Part shown: in pieces, positions 1-17,530 of the stretch
How the letters are laid out: every line of letters starts with the position of its first letter
How positions within the stretch are numbered: position 1 is the first letter of the stretch
Assembly: GCF_932526225.1 (NCBI RefSeq)
Contig: NC_064044.1
Location: forward strand, 4,705,747 to 4,769,746
Direction: 5' to 3'
DNA from: Nematostella vectensis
Taxonomy: Eukaryota > Cnidaria > Anthozoa > Actiniaria > Edwardsiidae
DNA length: 64,000 bases
Position numbers and translations under genes: made by a program
The notes under the pieces: model-generated
Databases searched by the model: none
What the model was told of the DNA's origin: nothing
Seen by the model: only the letters and a program-made list of their open reading frames with translations

Positions 1-670
1 TCATCGAAAGTACTTATGTCACAATTCAAGCTCACATAATAAGTTTATACGATGTGAAGACACACAGTCATTCGGGGTCGAAGGATACGCTCAAACCTAG
101 TTCCCGTTAATTATTACCAATAAAAAGAGTTTAATTATTTATTTGTTCTAAAAACGTTTTTTTAGATGTTGTTATGGGAGACAAGACGCAGATGTATTAT
201 TCCCAGAACCAAGCCAAGAAGATCAGCGGCAGAGACTCAAGCATCTGTCACGCAACTCCCGTCACGTGACGGGACATTTTCACTTTCCAACTACTGAAGC
301 CTGAAGCACCTGAACTCTAACTTTAGCTAGCTAATGATGATAGACAACCTGCACTAACTTTGATCACATAACATTTTGGGTGCCAAAGTAGCGCGCACTC
401 CGGCTGTTGGCGCGAATTAACAACAAAAAAGCAGCTTATCCAGCTCTTACGGATCAGCCAGAAGGTTTTCGTGTGTCAGATTTATTTATTTTTGATTTTC
501 GTATGTCTTTCCCTGCGATTATCACGGCTAGCGCGTCGGCGTTGTTCGTTCGCCAGCGATATAAGCAGCTCGGAGTGCGTCACACTTCTGATTCTTCCAG
601 TAAGTTTCTTGCTCTGATTCTCCTCGTGAATTTTTTTAATGCTCCTCATAAATTTATCTTGTTCTAATGT

Positions 671-1075
671 TCTCTGTAAATTTACCTTGGTCTGTTGGTA
701 CGAGAAGCATCAGAGAGCATGGTAAATTTACGAAAAGCATCAGAGAGCATGGTAAATTTACGAAAAGCATCAGAGAGCATGGTAAATTTACGGACTGAGA
801 GCGTGGTAAATTTACGGAGAGCCTCAGAGAAAATTGTAAATTTACTGAGAACACCAGCGAGCGTGGTAAATTTACGGAGAGCCTCAGAGAGCATAGTAAA
901 TTTACGGAGAGTATCGAATAGAACGGTAAATTTACGGATAGCATCAGAGAGCGTGTTAATTTTACGAAGAGCACAGAGAGCATGGTAACTTTACGGAGAG
1001 CATCAGAGAACATTGTAAATTCACGGGGAGCATCAGAGAGCATAGTTAATTTACGGAGAGCATCGCAGAGTATTT
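671..1075. repeat. About 30-bp minisatellite, 12-13 copies
   Basis: Units of the form GTAAATTTACGGAGAGCATC are repeated with small changes. Each unit contains the 10-bp palindrome GTAAATTTAC. Because the unit length is near a multiple of three, both strands stay open, giving artefactual frames. Copies drift towards both ends, so the array is old or poorly homogenised. Confidence 0.9.
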
Positions 1076-2128
1076 GTGGGTGCTTTTTTTTGGAGTAGCA
1101 AGGATAAAATGTATATAAATAGTATGTATACATTATGGTCTTCTTGAATAAAAGTTGATAAAGTAGAACATGTCCACTTTGAGTCAATGGTTTTATATAA
1201 CAAACCCTTCAAGCGGTCGATAAGTCCGTTATGCTTAATATAGATATCAAGCGGTGAATACACGTCATCAAATTAACTACATAGCTACAGAAAAGACCGT
1301 ATTCAACCAGGTCAAGAGACTGCAAGTAATCGTCCATTTCGTCGACAAGTTTCGTCCAGTTATTCGCAGATTGTCGAAATGGACCATGATTAAACAGAAT
1401 GAGACTATTTTTGATCTCGAAAAAGTCCAAATGGACCATAGAATGGTTATATCCGTGCTTTTTTGAAATAAGCGTATCGGTAAAAAAATGACAACTCTGG
1501 ATAGAGTAAATTAAGAAAACTCCCGTAAAAGCCTAGGCGTACTAGCAGATTATTTCTCGTAAATGACCAGATCTTATATCAAGGTACAAATACCGCTAAC
1601 CACAAATTTAGAAAAAAGGCCGAAAAAGGCAAATGATGCATGTTTTTCTATATCATTTTATACCGTTACTAAGAAAATAACACGTAAGTGCAAAAGTGCA
1701 GATTTTGATTTTATGTTAATGCAATTTTTTGCTAATCAAACCTTGTCAAGAGTTCAGAAAATATTTCTGACTTTTTCCTTTTAAACCTTTTTCCTTATTT
1801 AAAAATAAGTTGATAATTTTTTCTCTGGCTTTTCCTTGGATTTCTATCTCCTTAAAAAGGCACGATATCGCTAATTATTCTCTCGTCTCTAACAGAAATG
1901 TAGAAGCCTAAAATTACTGGTAGTTTTTCCATTTCGCGGTAACGAAGAAAACAAGAAAACGGTTCCGGTCTACTTTTGGCAATTCACCTTCCTCCGTAAC
2001 AACAAGACACTCGGTGGTTTGCGCGCTTTTTGGGTCTCGGAAAGATGGACGCCCTCGACTTAAGGAGAACAAAAATGTTGTAATAAGCCTTTTTTAAAAG
2101 GCTTTAAAAAAGGCTTTTATTTTTTTTT

Positions 2129-2210
2129 AAATTGGTACCTGTTTCTTTGAGGCTTTTATAGGAGTTTAAAAACGCCAATAAAACTCACCAAGAAACAGGT
2201 ACCAATTTTT
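2129..2210. repeat. Short inverted repeat (hairpin)
   Basis: The left arm at 2129-2147 (AAATTGGTACCTGTTTCTT) is exactly matched in reverse complement at 2190-2208, with a loop of about 42 bp. Flanking T/A-rich sequence with repeated 'aaggctttta' suggests a degraded MITE. No coding content. Confidence 0.75.
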
Positions 2211-2349
2211 AGCACTCAGTTGATCCTCTGGACGCAGTGTAGAGCTCTTTGCTTCCATTTACAACGGTATATAACACATGCAGCTGCTGCATCGCATATA
2301 CAATATAATGACGTATAATAGACTTGTTATGTTATAGTCAAATTCGTTG

Positions 2350-2502
2350 TCTCGTTTGGGAATAGCGCGTAGTGAATCAGCCGTCTAAACCAATATTCGA
2401 TTGTTTTTTGACTGTCCCGTTATAAGCCATTTGACTTCACACAGGTAGATAAGTGATTGGTTACGGCGGTATGATTTACTACGCGCTATTCCCAGACGAG
2501 AA
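2350..2502. mobile_element. MITE of about 150 bp with 27-bp terminal inverted repeats
   Basis: The left end reads TCTCGTTTGGGAATAGCGCG and continues AGTGAATCA. The right end at about 2472-2502 is its near-perfect reverse complement. The interior is short and non-coding. This is typical of a non-autonomous DNA transposon; the superfamily was not determined. Confidence 0.75.
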
Positions 2503-3743
2503 ATGGAATGATTAAGAATTTCTCTCGATCGCGCAACAAAGAGTTCGGCTATAATCGTTGATTTTTTGGGTATATTGTATGAAAAATGCTGTTATAAACT
2601 TGAGGCACGAGATATTCTTAGTGACTCTCAGGCTGTATAAAAAAAACTCTTATAAAAAAGGACCACAGACATCAATAAATAATAATTGCTGTCGCGCTGT
2701 AGAGCTTGGCTAAGTTTATTCAAAGGCTGAAGCCACGGAGGGGAGAACCTGATTTTCAGCCGATCAAAAAAATACATGGAAGGGGGATGAAAATCAGAGT
2801 AGAGGGTGGGAAATAAGCAATTGTTCTAGGTCTCGGGGAGGGTTACCCACCCTGATAACTTCACAACGTGGTTATTTTTCATGTTAAAAACGGAGGAGCC
2901 ACAAGGATTCGGGATCCGCTTGGCCTTAGAAGCTGTGTCTTATGGGACATGAAAACATGCGTTTTATTATATCGCTTCTCTCCAACACGTCATCCAAACG
3001 GAATTCAGCAACAGAGCGGCGGAACAGTCTTGAATTTGAGAATATCACAAATTCAATGTGCCCAAAGCGACTATCCTACATGTGCACTACTGTGGTGGCG
3101 TGGAGATGCACTCCAACCGCAACTGATAGTTCCCTCTAGCTCCCTATTGTATGCCAACGATTGAGCGCGCGTTCTGAGCGGTCGATTGCTGGCCCGCGGG
3201 GAAATACGGGAATCTTTCTTTAAAAAACAAAACAACAAGAAGACGCAAGAAAGTATATTCTAGAAAACAGGAATAGAAACCCCTTTAAAAAAGAGATGTC
3301 ATCAAGTAATTAGCTACAATCAAAGTAATTAGCTACGTTTCTTACATTATGTAAACAGACCAGGCCTCTCAGTATCTTGCTCGTTCATACGGCAAGGGTC
3401 GAACACTGGACGATCGAAAAATCGAGCCTACGTCTATCCCTGAATGACTTGCTTTAGAAATTTGACCGCAAACATAAAAAAAACAGGCCCTTGGAATGTT
3501 AAAAAATGACCCACGTCATACGAAACGCACCGAAATCTTAGTGTCTGCAGACGAATTGCCAAAAGTGGACAGTGACTTTTTCCTTGTTTTCTTCGTTACC
3601 GCGAAATGGAAAAACTATATTGCTATTAATAGATTCCTACGACTCCAGCACGTATATATTACCAAATTTAATAAGAACCATATATTTTTCTTTGTCAAAG
3701 CAGAAAAAAACGAATAAGAAGAATATACATTTTAAGGCAAAAC

Positions 3744-3746
3744 TGT

Positions 3747-3777
<31 letters not shown>

Positions 3778-3782
3778 GGGGG
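3744..3782. repeat. (TG)n microsatellite followed by a G run of about 22
   Basis: A TG dinucleotide run (3744-3760) passes directly into a poly-G tract. Similar poly-C or poly-G tracts occur near 4412, 9017, 23632, 24499, 40767, 49976 and 57702, so this is a genome-wide habit. It is also a place where base calls may be unreliable. Confidence 0.9.
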
Positions 3783-4982
3783 CGGATGAAAAAAAGCGTA
3801 TAAAAAAGAGTATAGGATCGAAGAGGAAACCTACTGTGTATATTTTAAATGTGTTTCAATACGATACTTTCGGGGCTGAGATCTTTTGACGCTAATGTTT
3901 ATACAACAAATAGAATACAAACAAGCGGAACAGTTCTTCACTTTTACTGTCATCATACTCTTATACTCACAATTGAGCGAGGAGAAAATTTCCCCGAAAT
4001 TTCTATCTTTTATTTTTTGGTGAAGACCAACGAGCATTGACTACTGGAGAAAAGTGCTAGTATGCGAGATTTTCCATATACGAAAACCTTAAACATTTCT
4101 CTTTTTAATTTTGATGGAAATAAAATACACTTGAGAGCTGCCGAATTTTGTGCTATCGATTAATCACGAAAATTTGAGCTAACAATGGCCTGTTACGGGA
4201 TATGAAACCAAACATGGTTTTCTTTGCAAATCACCAGCATCATTGCGCTGACGAGAAAATAATGAGAAATAACTGCAAATAAAGTCAGGGTCGTAGCGGA
4301 TGTGGCGCACTTCGGGCCCGTCCTCCCAACATTTCAAAAGATGATTATTCGGCAATGAACAGTAGGGACGGGGCTATGCCCCCTTCTTTATAAATCTGTA
4401 TTGTGCCACCCCTCCCCCCCCCCCCCCTCCTCAATCTTTCGAGGTCTGCTACAGCTTTAAAAGTTTATCCTCCATCGATACCTATGTGTGTACAATTAAT
4501 TTTCGGGTCATCACTGAGTGAAATCTCAGGCTTACCAAAGAAAAGATTATTTTAAAGAGATTGTATTTATACTTTCCTTTGGAGAATGCGTTTAATTCAC
4601 TTATAGCCCGAACCTCAATAAGGGAACGAAAAACTAGTTATCTAAAAGATTGCAGTTGTGTCTAATACGGTTTTCTGGAGTTGGATTTGTCGAGAGTAAT
4701 GATATACAGAAAAGTATTAGAAACACAGAAACCATAAAAGATTTAATTGATGGGGAATATTATAGTCCTGCGGCTAACAGGAAAACTCCTTGGAATTTTT
4801 TAAAATGTAAATAAATAGTTATTGTTTCTGATTACGCTCAGTTGTGAGTGTTTCAAAGGGAAGTTTGCGATACCATTAAGAAACACGAAAAATCACGATA
4901 ATCACTCCCACTCCTTCGCGCGCAATTCTGATGGGCCACTTAAGGATATCGGTCTCCGTTGCACTATCAATCAAACTCAGCG

Positions 4983-4990
4983 TATAAATA
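4983..4990 (+). promoter_or_regulatory. TATA box of the collagen gene
   Basis: TATAAATA lies about 135 bp upstream of the collagen ATG at 5125, so a transcription start near 5010-5015 is expected. The predicted 5' UTR (about 5042-5100) contains repeated GACGAG and GACGAGT motifs of unknown meaning. Confidence 0.6.
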
Positions 4991-5124
4991 GAAGCCATTC
5001 TTGACTATTACCACACACTCGCTCAAGCTGGTCACAAGAAGACGGGTTAGGCGACGAGTTACGAGCACGAGTTAGAGACGAGTAGACGAGTGAGAGACGA
5101 GAAGCCTTAGATTACGCTTTAAAA

Positions 5125-8100
5125 ATGAGGCGTTTGATTGTCTTGGCGACACTGTTGGTAGTGCTAGCAATATTGCTCGAAGATCATGGCGCGGAAGGAC
5201 TATTTGGTCGGCGAAGGAGGCGAAGTTCAGGTAGGTACTGCAAATAGGCAAAAACGGCATATAATATGAAATGGTTTATACTTAAAAATAATTATTTGTT
5301 TGGTTACAAAAGAACATCTCTGCCTTAGACAAATTGATTTTTTTTTACTGTTTTTATGACTTCTATTATCTCCTACATTATTGTCTTCTTTTGGGTCTGT
5401 TTCATAATGTTATATAAATTCAAGGCCGAACATGTATTTTTAGTTGATTCACCATTTTCTGTATTACAGGAGCCCGCGGTCCCCCAGGTCCAAGAGGGCC
5501 TCGTGGTTATAGGGGCTTTCCAGGGCCACGGGGACTTCGCGGCTATACCGGCGCTAGGGGCCTCAAGGGAGCTCGGGGATACCAAGGCTTGCGAGGACTG
5601 CCTGGTCAGCGTGGATATCGCGGGCTCAAGGGCGCAAAGGGACAACGGGGCTTGCGAGGCCTCACGGGTAAGTGCCATTGACCGGATATAATTTGGTAGG
5701 TTTATGATTTTGCTTGTTTCCCTTCAGATTTTATTCATATTTCAGCTTTAAGTTTTTGGTTTTTGATATCTATCTTTGCATCGAACTCAAAATCTGCAAA
5801 ACTCAAACTTGGAGTGAATCGAAATCTGACATCGCCCTATGATAACTATGAAGTTAATCTGCGCCCTATGATAACTATGAAGTTAATCTGCGCCCTATGA
5901 TAACTATGAAGTTAATCTGCGCCCTATGATAACTATGAAGTTAATCTGCGCCCTATGATAACTATGAAGTTAATCTGCGCCCTATGATAACTATGAAGTT
6001 AATCTGCGCCCTATGATAACTATGAAGTTAATCTGCGCCCTATGATAACTATGAAGTTAATCTGCGCCCTATGATAACTATGAAGTTAATCTGCGCCCTT
6101 TCACCTTTGTTCTAGTCGCTTTGAGGAGCTACCAAGCCCAGCATTGTATTCCATTGCACATCCCAGTTCTTGATCCTTGAATTGAAATATATTAGAGGCA
6201 AAAGTACTATCACTATCACATAAGACATAGTATTAGGCATTAGATCACAAAGGGATGGGGGGGTGGGGAATTCATTATCTAATTATTTTTCATTATCTAA
6301 TTATTTTTCATTATCTAATTATTTTTCGTTATCTAATTATTTTTCATTATCTAATTATTTTTCATTATCTAATTATTTTTCTTATGTCAATAATCAACGA
6401 TTCTCTCTTCCCAGGCGCCACCGGTAAACAAGGACCGAGAGGATGGACTGGGGCTCGTGGTCCCAAGGGCATTCGTGGTCTCAGGGGATTGAAAGGACCA
6501 ATAGGACCACGAGGCTTGAAAGGATCCCGAGGGTTCATGGGACCCAGAGGATTAAGGGGCCTCAAGGGGACTACAGGGTCACGTGGCTACAGGGGGCTGA
6601 AAGGGAGTCGAGGCTTAACAGGCCCACAAGGGAAGACTGGGGCGAGAGGACCACAGGGACTCCGAGGATACCGAGGTAAGCAGGGATAGCAAACAGGAAA
6701 CAGTCGCATCCATTCCTTATTATGTTTGCCGCCACCATTAACAAATCATTGTATTTCTGTGTTAGGGTTTACCGGAAAGCCTGGGCTCACAGGACCACGT
6801 GGTCTAAAGGGCGCCAGAGGAGCTACTGGGCCCAGGGGCTATACTGGTAGAACAGGGCTTCGCGGGGGTACCAGGCAAATCGGGTCGAAACGGCACTCCT
6901 GGGAAGAATGGCAGACCAGGCGCTAAAGGAGCCATGGGACCAAGAGGATACATGGGCCTCACAGGGTCCAAAGGTGCCAGAGGAGCTAGAGGTAAACAGG
7001 GCCTTCGCGGTGCTACTGGAGGTCCCGGACGAAATGGTGTCCCAGGAAGACCTGGTTCTAAAGGCAAGACTGGAGCCAGGGGAGCAACTGGACCCAGAGG
7101 TCTGAGGGGCCTGCGTGGACCACAGGGAAACCAAGGGTTGCGAGGGTTGAAAGGAAGTAGAGGCGTACAAGGACGACCTGGTAAAAATGGTGCCAAGGGA
7201 AGGAATGGTGCCCCTGGCAGGACTGGCGCTAGGGGAAAGATTGGACCGCGTGGTTTCACGGGACTGAAGGGAGCCAAGGGCGTAAGAGGAGCCACTGGAC
7301 TCAGAGGTGTGTGACGATGCTGTCACGTGACACAGCAGTTGCGTACTGTATAGCCTATTACCCTGAGGATAGCCTATTAACAAGGGGTTAGGGGGGGGGG
7401 CAAACTCAGAAGCTGGTAAACCTAAGCCTGGGAGGGAAATAGCCTGGTAACCGATGTAGACTACTTGTGTTCTTTCTTAATATTTCCATTACGTTACACA
7501 ACAGAACAATTATAAATTTTGTTGTTGTCATCCTCAGGGAACTTTCTGTGTCCCCGATCTCCGCGACGCCCTGGGTCCCCGATGATGTGTTGTTGTTAAA
7601 ACTAAGGAATTCCGTCCATTTATAATTTTCATTTAAAATGAATTATTGAATCACTTTTGCAAGAGCAATACTTTTGCTTCAACCACTGGGCTGAGGAATC
7701 TTGTTTTGTTTCTATTCTTGTTCTTTAATTTGCAGGACCTCAAGGACCGCGAGGCTTCACAGGAAAACAGGGCCTTCGCGGCGTACCTGGGCGAACCGGG
7801 AAAACTGGTGCAAATGGCAAGCCTGGGCTAAGGGGCCCTCAAGGACTAAGGGGCCTTAAAGGCAAGACTGGAGCAACAGGACCACGAGGACTCAGGGGGC
7901 TGAAAGGAAGCCGCGGCTGGACAGGACCTAGAGGGAAGACTGGGGCGACGGGACCACAGGGGCTTCGTGGATACCGAGGTAAAACGATAGAATCAGTTTT
8001 TCGATAAGACCTTTATAAAACTTTAATACTTCTAACATTAAAGCAACATGATATATGTGTGATCCTGTCTTAAGGTATCTCATTTATGTGTGATCCCCTC

Positions 8101-10308
8101 GTAGGGCATTTGATTATATGATTGATTCATCATAAACTATCTGACTGCGTGTTCCTGGGTTTATGATATGTACGTGATATTGTGGGTAGGGTGTATGATA
8201 TATGTTTGATCCTGTAGTAAGGTGTCTGATATTTGCATGGTCTTGTCGTAGGTTATACTGGTGCAAGAGGATCACCAGGAAAAACTGGTGAGTAATATAA
8301 AATGAATGGACTCCTTATAACATTTCTTTTCATGTCGTGAAAGCACAGATTTTGAAACGTGTTGGCCAATGATGATGATATATGAAGCCCACATTAAAAA
8401 TCATGAAAAGCTGTAAAAGAACATCAGATGAAAAAAATTGATTTGGAAAAATAAATATATCAAACTCGAAATCACAAGAGCAATGCATTGTTTTCCAGGC
8501 AAAACCGGCCAAAAAGGCGCACAGGGAGCCCGCGGTACTCAAGGTGTAAGGGGACCTAGGGGCTACAGAGGTGAGTAAATATCAAAATAACTAAAAAAGA
8601 TTACGCATAGTCACGTGACAAGCTGGATACACATTACGCTCGTTGTGGCTCTTCGCTAACTACATTGGATTATTTCAGGGTTTACAGGCGCGCGGGGACT
8701 GACGGGACGTAGAGGTGAGTCTCTATCACGTCAAACGTGCATATATGTGCATCTTTTGCGTGACTGACTCATATTTCTCGTCTCTAGGCCCTCAGGGTTT
8801 GCGCGGACCACAGGGAGCCAAAGGTACCAAATTATTTATGTGTTCTGAATACCATTCTTTTTATGGTTTTGCTTAGTTTATAATTTAAAGTGTTGTGGGC
8901 TTAGTGAAACATAGGTACGCAGGGCGTGCGGGAAGCTATTTGCGGAACGCTGCTGTGTCACGCGTGATTGAGATTGATTGGCTGTTGAAGAAACTTACCC
9001 TGGAAATTCTAGTCTGCCCCCCCCCCCCCCCGACTGAACAAATTTCCCTGCATAGTTGATTTGTACCTCATCTCATGGTTCTAGGAATCATACCTAGACA
9101 TTTTTTTCTGTTCAAGTAATAACGTCCCAGATAATGTTATACATATTATGAGTACGAAACTAAGAAAACAAAAACTTTTTGATGGTTTCAAAGTAATTTC
9201 ACAAGCATTTAATCTCCCCTCCCTATCCAAGTACAATAAAAATACTTCCTTTTCAATAGCCTGAGATTTTACAAGTACGATCCTCCGGCGTTTATTTTTC
9301 CGTCGATTTTGTGCCATCAAAATAAAAAGATGACTCGGTGACGCGACGTACAAACAGCTGATTGGACGCTCCCAAAAAAATACACACACACAGTTGAAAG
9401 CGCTGACAACAATGTCAACGTCCATCAATCGTAAATGCCCTATTTTGGAGGCTGGATTTTTTTTCTCAATAAAATGCTAAGTAATTTAAGGGACATGACG
9501 GAAAAACCTGGAAAACGCGCAATTCCAGATAGAGAGAGAAGACACAATTTCTTACAATGGCTATAGGTTCCTTGTATTACAGACTGATTTTCAAAACACA
9601 AATAACGTAAGGCAGAAGTGCACATAACCAGATTTTGGCTTTTTAAGATAATTTTTCCTTGATCATCATTGCCCTGTGTATCAGTTCAGGGACGGAAAGC
9701 TCAAATTTCAATGACACTTTACAAAAAGTCGCATCAATTTAAAAAAGTCGCATTTGATATTTTGTTTGCTATAAGCTACTAAGTACTCAGACAAATTATC
9801 CACCTTATTCGATGTGAAATGGGCTTATTTGAAGCGTCACGTCATGGTTTTCCGTCATGTCTATTTAAGGCGGATATCAACAATTCAAATCTAGCAAAAA
9901 GGGATTTATAAACTCCAATACTATACACACAAAAATTCCCCAGTATCTTGATATAAAAGAAAGGGGGCTGAAAGTCAATGGCTCCGAAAATCTCTTCTTT
10001 CCGTTAAAAAAGAAACCTGAAAAAAACTGCTGTTTGAACACCTTCTTGTGATAGGAGCCCAAGGTCTCCGCGGCCTTTCTGCATATCCCCAAGGCCTGCA
10101 ATGCATCTCGTACCCGTCAAAGACCCATTACGTCACGTGTCCACGAGTTGATCACATGCTGACTTCGTGCCACTGCAGGCGCAAGACTAATAGGGGTTGC
10201 TCTCGTATCTATGACGTCGTCGGAGGGCGCAAGTGCAAGTGCGCATGCACAAAGGCTACCGCTATCGCTAGGTGCTGCAGGCTCGTGATGCTGAGGAAAC
10301 CACAGTAA
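5125..10308 (+). CDS. Secreted Gly-X-Y collagen with C-terminal resistin-like Cys-rich domain
   Basis: Exons: 5125-5230, 5470-5667, 6415-6675, 6766-7306, 7736-7978, 8252-8287, 8499-8570, 8679-8714, 8788-8823, 10055-10308; about 593 aa once one surplus base is allowed for. Residues 1-24 are a signal peptide (hydrophobic core [15 protein letters not shown]), followed by a basic GLFGRRRRR stretch that may be a furin-type processing site. About 161 uninterrupted Gly-X-Y triplets follow, unusually rich in Arg/Lys ([12 protein letters not shown]). The last exon has ten cysteines spaced C-x11-C-x9-C-x-C-x7-C-x11-C-x-C-x-C-x8-CC, very close to resistin. All introns are phase 1, each splitting a Gly codon, and all triplet exons are multiples of 9 bp. 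The only exception is exon 4, which carries one extra base in the G5 run at about 6864-6868 that breaks the frame. It is probably a secreted trimeric matrix or signalling protein. The C-terminus does not match minicollagen, fibrillar or type IV collagen ends as I know them. Confidence 0.88.
5834..6093. repeat. 29-bp tandem repeat, 9 copies (collagen intron 2)
   Basis: The unit, beginning GCCCTATGATAACTATGAAG, is repeated with almost no divergence between copies. Such homogeneity implies recent expansion and likely length polymorphism. Confidence 0.95.
6279..6381. repeat. 18-bp AT-rich tandem repeat, about 6 copies
   Basis: The unit ATTATCTAATTATTTTTC is tandemly repeated and ends about 35 bp before the exon 3 acceptor at 6414. 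It is T-rich on the sense strand, so it extends the pyrimidine tract of the intron. Confidence 0.9.
9492..9861. mobile_element. MITE with TGACATGACGGAAAAAC-type termini, copy 1
   Basis: The left end GACATGACGGAAAAAC is mirrored by GTTTTCCGTCATGTC at the right end. The interior shares long stretches, in reverse complement, with a second copy at 45852-46229. It lies in the last intron of the collagen gene and has no coding capacity. Confidence 0.85.
10055..10308 (+). other. Resistin-like Cys-rich domain (last collagen exon)
   Basis: This 254-bp exon ends the triple helix with three more triplets (GAQ, GLR, GLS), then a linker, then the ten-Cys module. Landmarks shared with resistin are a Cys-Pro near the second cysteine, a TSCHC segment comparable to TGCTC, a YDV comparable to WDV, a CKCAC segment comparable to CHCQC, and ARCCR near the end. 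The loops differ: seven residues where resistin has three, nine for eight, eleven for ten and eight for nine. The stop codon follows nine residues after Arg of ARCCR, so the module closes the protein as it does in resistin. Confidence 0.8.
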
Positions 10309-10369
10309 AGATAACAAAAAGTAAAAGAAGATTTTATTTGAAGTGTAATCTTGTAGTAAGAGAGAATGT

Positions 10370-10375
10370 AATAAA
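10370..10375 (+). terminator. Polyadenylation signal of the collagen gene
   Basis: AATAAA lies 62 bp after the TAA stop codon at 10306-10308. Confidence 0.6.
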
Positions 10376-11572
10376 TAGTCAAAGGCATTGTAAACAGCGT
10401 ACTGTTTTTTTTCATCTCCAGCTGTGTTATTATCCCTTTTCCTTGTACCAATGTACATTATCCTCTTAATGAAAAAAGTGTGGCTTACAATGGAAGAGAA
10501 CCACAATTATAGCAACTCAAACATTTGAATAATATTACTTTTGCTGGCATGAAAAAAAATCGACCTTGGCAGCCACCAAAAAGTGGGTCATTTTAAATGC
10601 TGAGCTTTTCCATAGGCTATGACTGCTACCCCACCCCCCTCCCCCCATCAGCTAATCCTGCGCCTGAGATGATTCAGTAACCTTTTGCTATCCGTGTCAT
10701 GATTTAAGGCACAGCACAGGCAAAGCGTTCTTGTACTTTTATTTCTGTCAAAATATAATATTTTTCATATTCTTGGTGTATAACCCTCTTGATGTCAGCC
10801 TATTACGGAAAGTAATATATCATCTAGAAGGTTCGTTAATCAAGACTGACAACAACAAAACCTACTTTCGTATGCACAGCTTGAGTCTCTAACTTCATTT
10901 CCTCCATAGCTTCTCCTATCCTTCTTTCTCTGATTGTCTATTCTATCATTTAATTTAATTTAATTATTTTTTTTATATTTTTTACTGAAAATTCATCCGT
11001 CATTTTTCCGATCGAGAAAGTCGAATCTTCCACTGAGCATTTCATCCAATAATTGACGAACCTAAAAACAAAATAAAGCTAAATGTGAATTTGGGGGCCT
11101 AATTGTGCATGGTCATTTTATTTTTATTTTTTTTAGACTTTCGCTGGAAAAGTTTGTCTGTTTTCAACAAAAAGGCGTTTACATAATGAAATATTTGGTT
11201 GCATGTTCCAGAAGGCATTTTTGATAAATCAAGTTATCAAAATCGAAGTTTTATGTTTGAATATAGTAACAAGACCTTCGAAAGGGTCCTGGAACTTTAG
11301 TTGTCCGAATACATCATCAAGAGTTTTCTATTTTTCTCATCTAGCGCAACAACAAAAGCGAACATTGGAAGGTCCACATACAGGCCACCACACAGTTTAT
11401 ACACCTATTTCAATTAAGATTGCACTCGGAGAACTTGCGTATCATAACCCGCAGTGCTTCATGGGTATCAAGTAAATAAGCAATTAAGCGTAAATAAAAT
11501 CAAGGTGTCAAGCTGTATAATTCTTGTTTATGTTCTTATGAACTTCAGATAGGTGTAAATAGCAACCACAAA
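10376..11572. other. Intergenic region between convergent genes
   Basis: This is AT-rich sequence between the 3' end of the collagen (+) and the 3' end of the JmjC gene (-). It probably contains the 3' UTR of the latter; a minus-strand AATAAA complement occurs near 11117, but its use is not established. No gene seen. Confidence 0.5.

Positions 11573-17530
<5,958 letters not shown>

Larger units (their letters stand above)
1..4980. other. Non-coding, repeat-rich upstream region
   Basis: No open frame here has plausible splice sites, family motifs or codon character of a gene; the longest frames lie in tandem repeats. The stretch holds a 30-bp minisatellite, a short inverted repeat, a probable MITE, a GT/poly-G tract and a C-run near 4410-4430. 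It ends in the TATA promoter of the collagen gene. I see nothing else that I can name. Confidence 0.6.

Noticed and set aside
6804..7383. Pro-rich minus-strand frames opposite the collagen
   Set aside because: Mirror of Gly-X-Y codons on the other strand, a common artefact of collagen genes.
10055..10308. Calling the collagen a minicollagen
   Set aside because: Minicollagens have 12-16 triplets and a C-x3-C-x3-C-x3-C-x3-CC type Cys domain; here there are about 161 triplets and a different Cys pattern.
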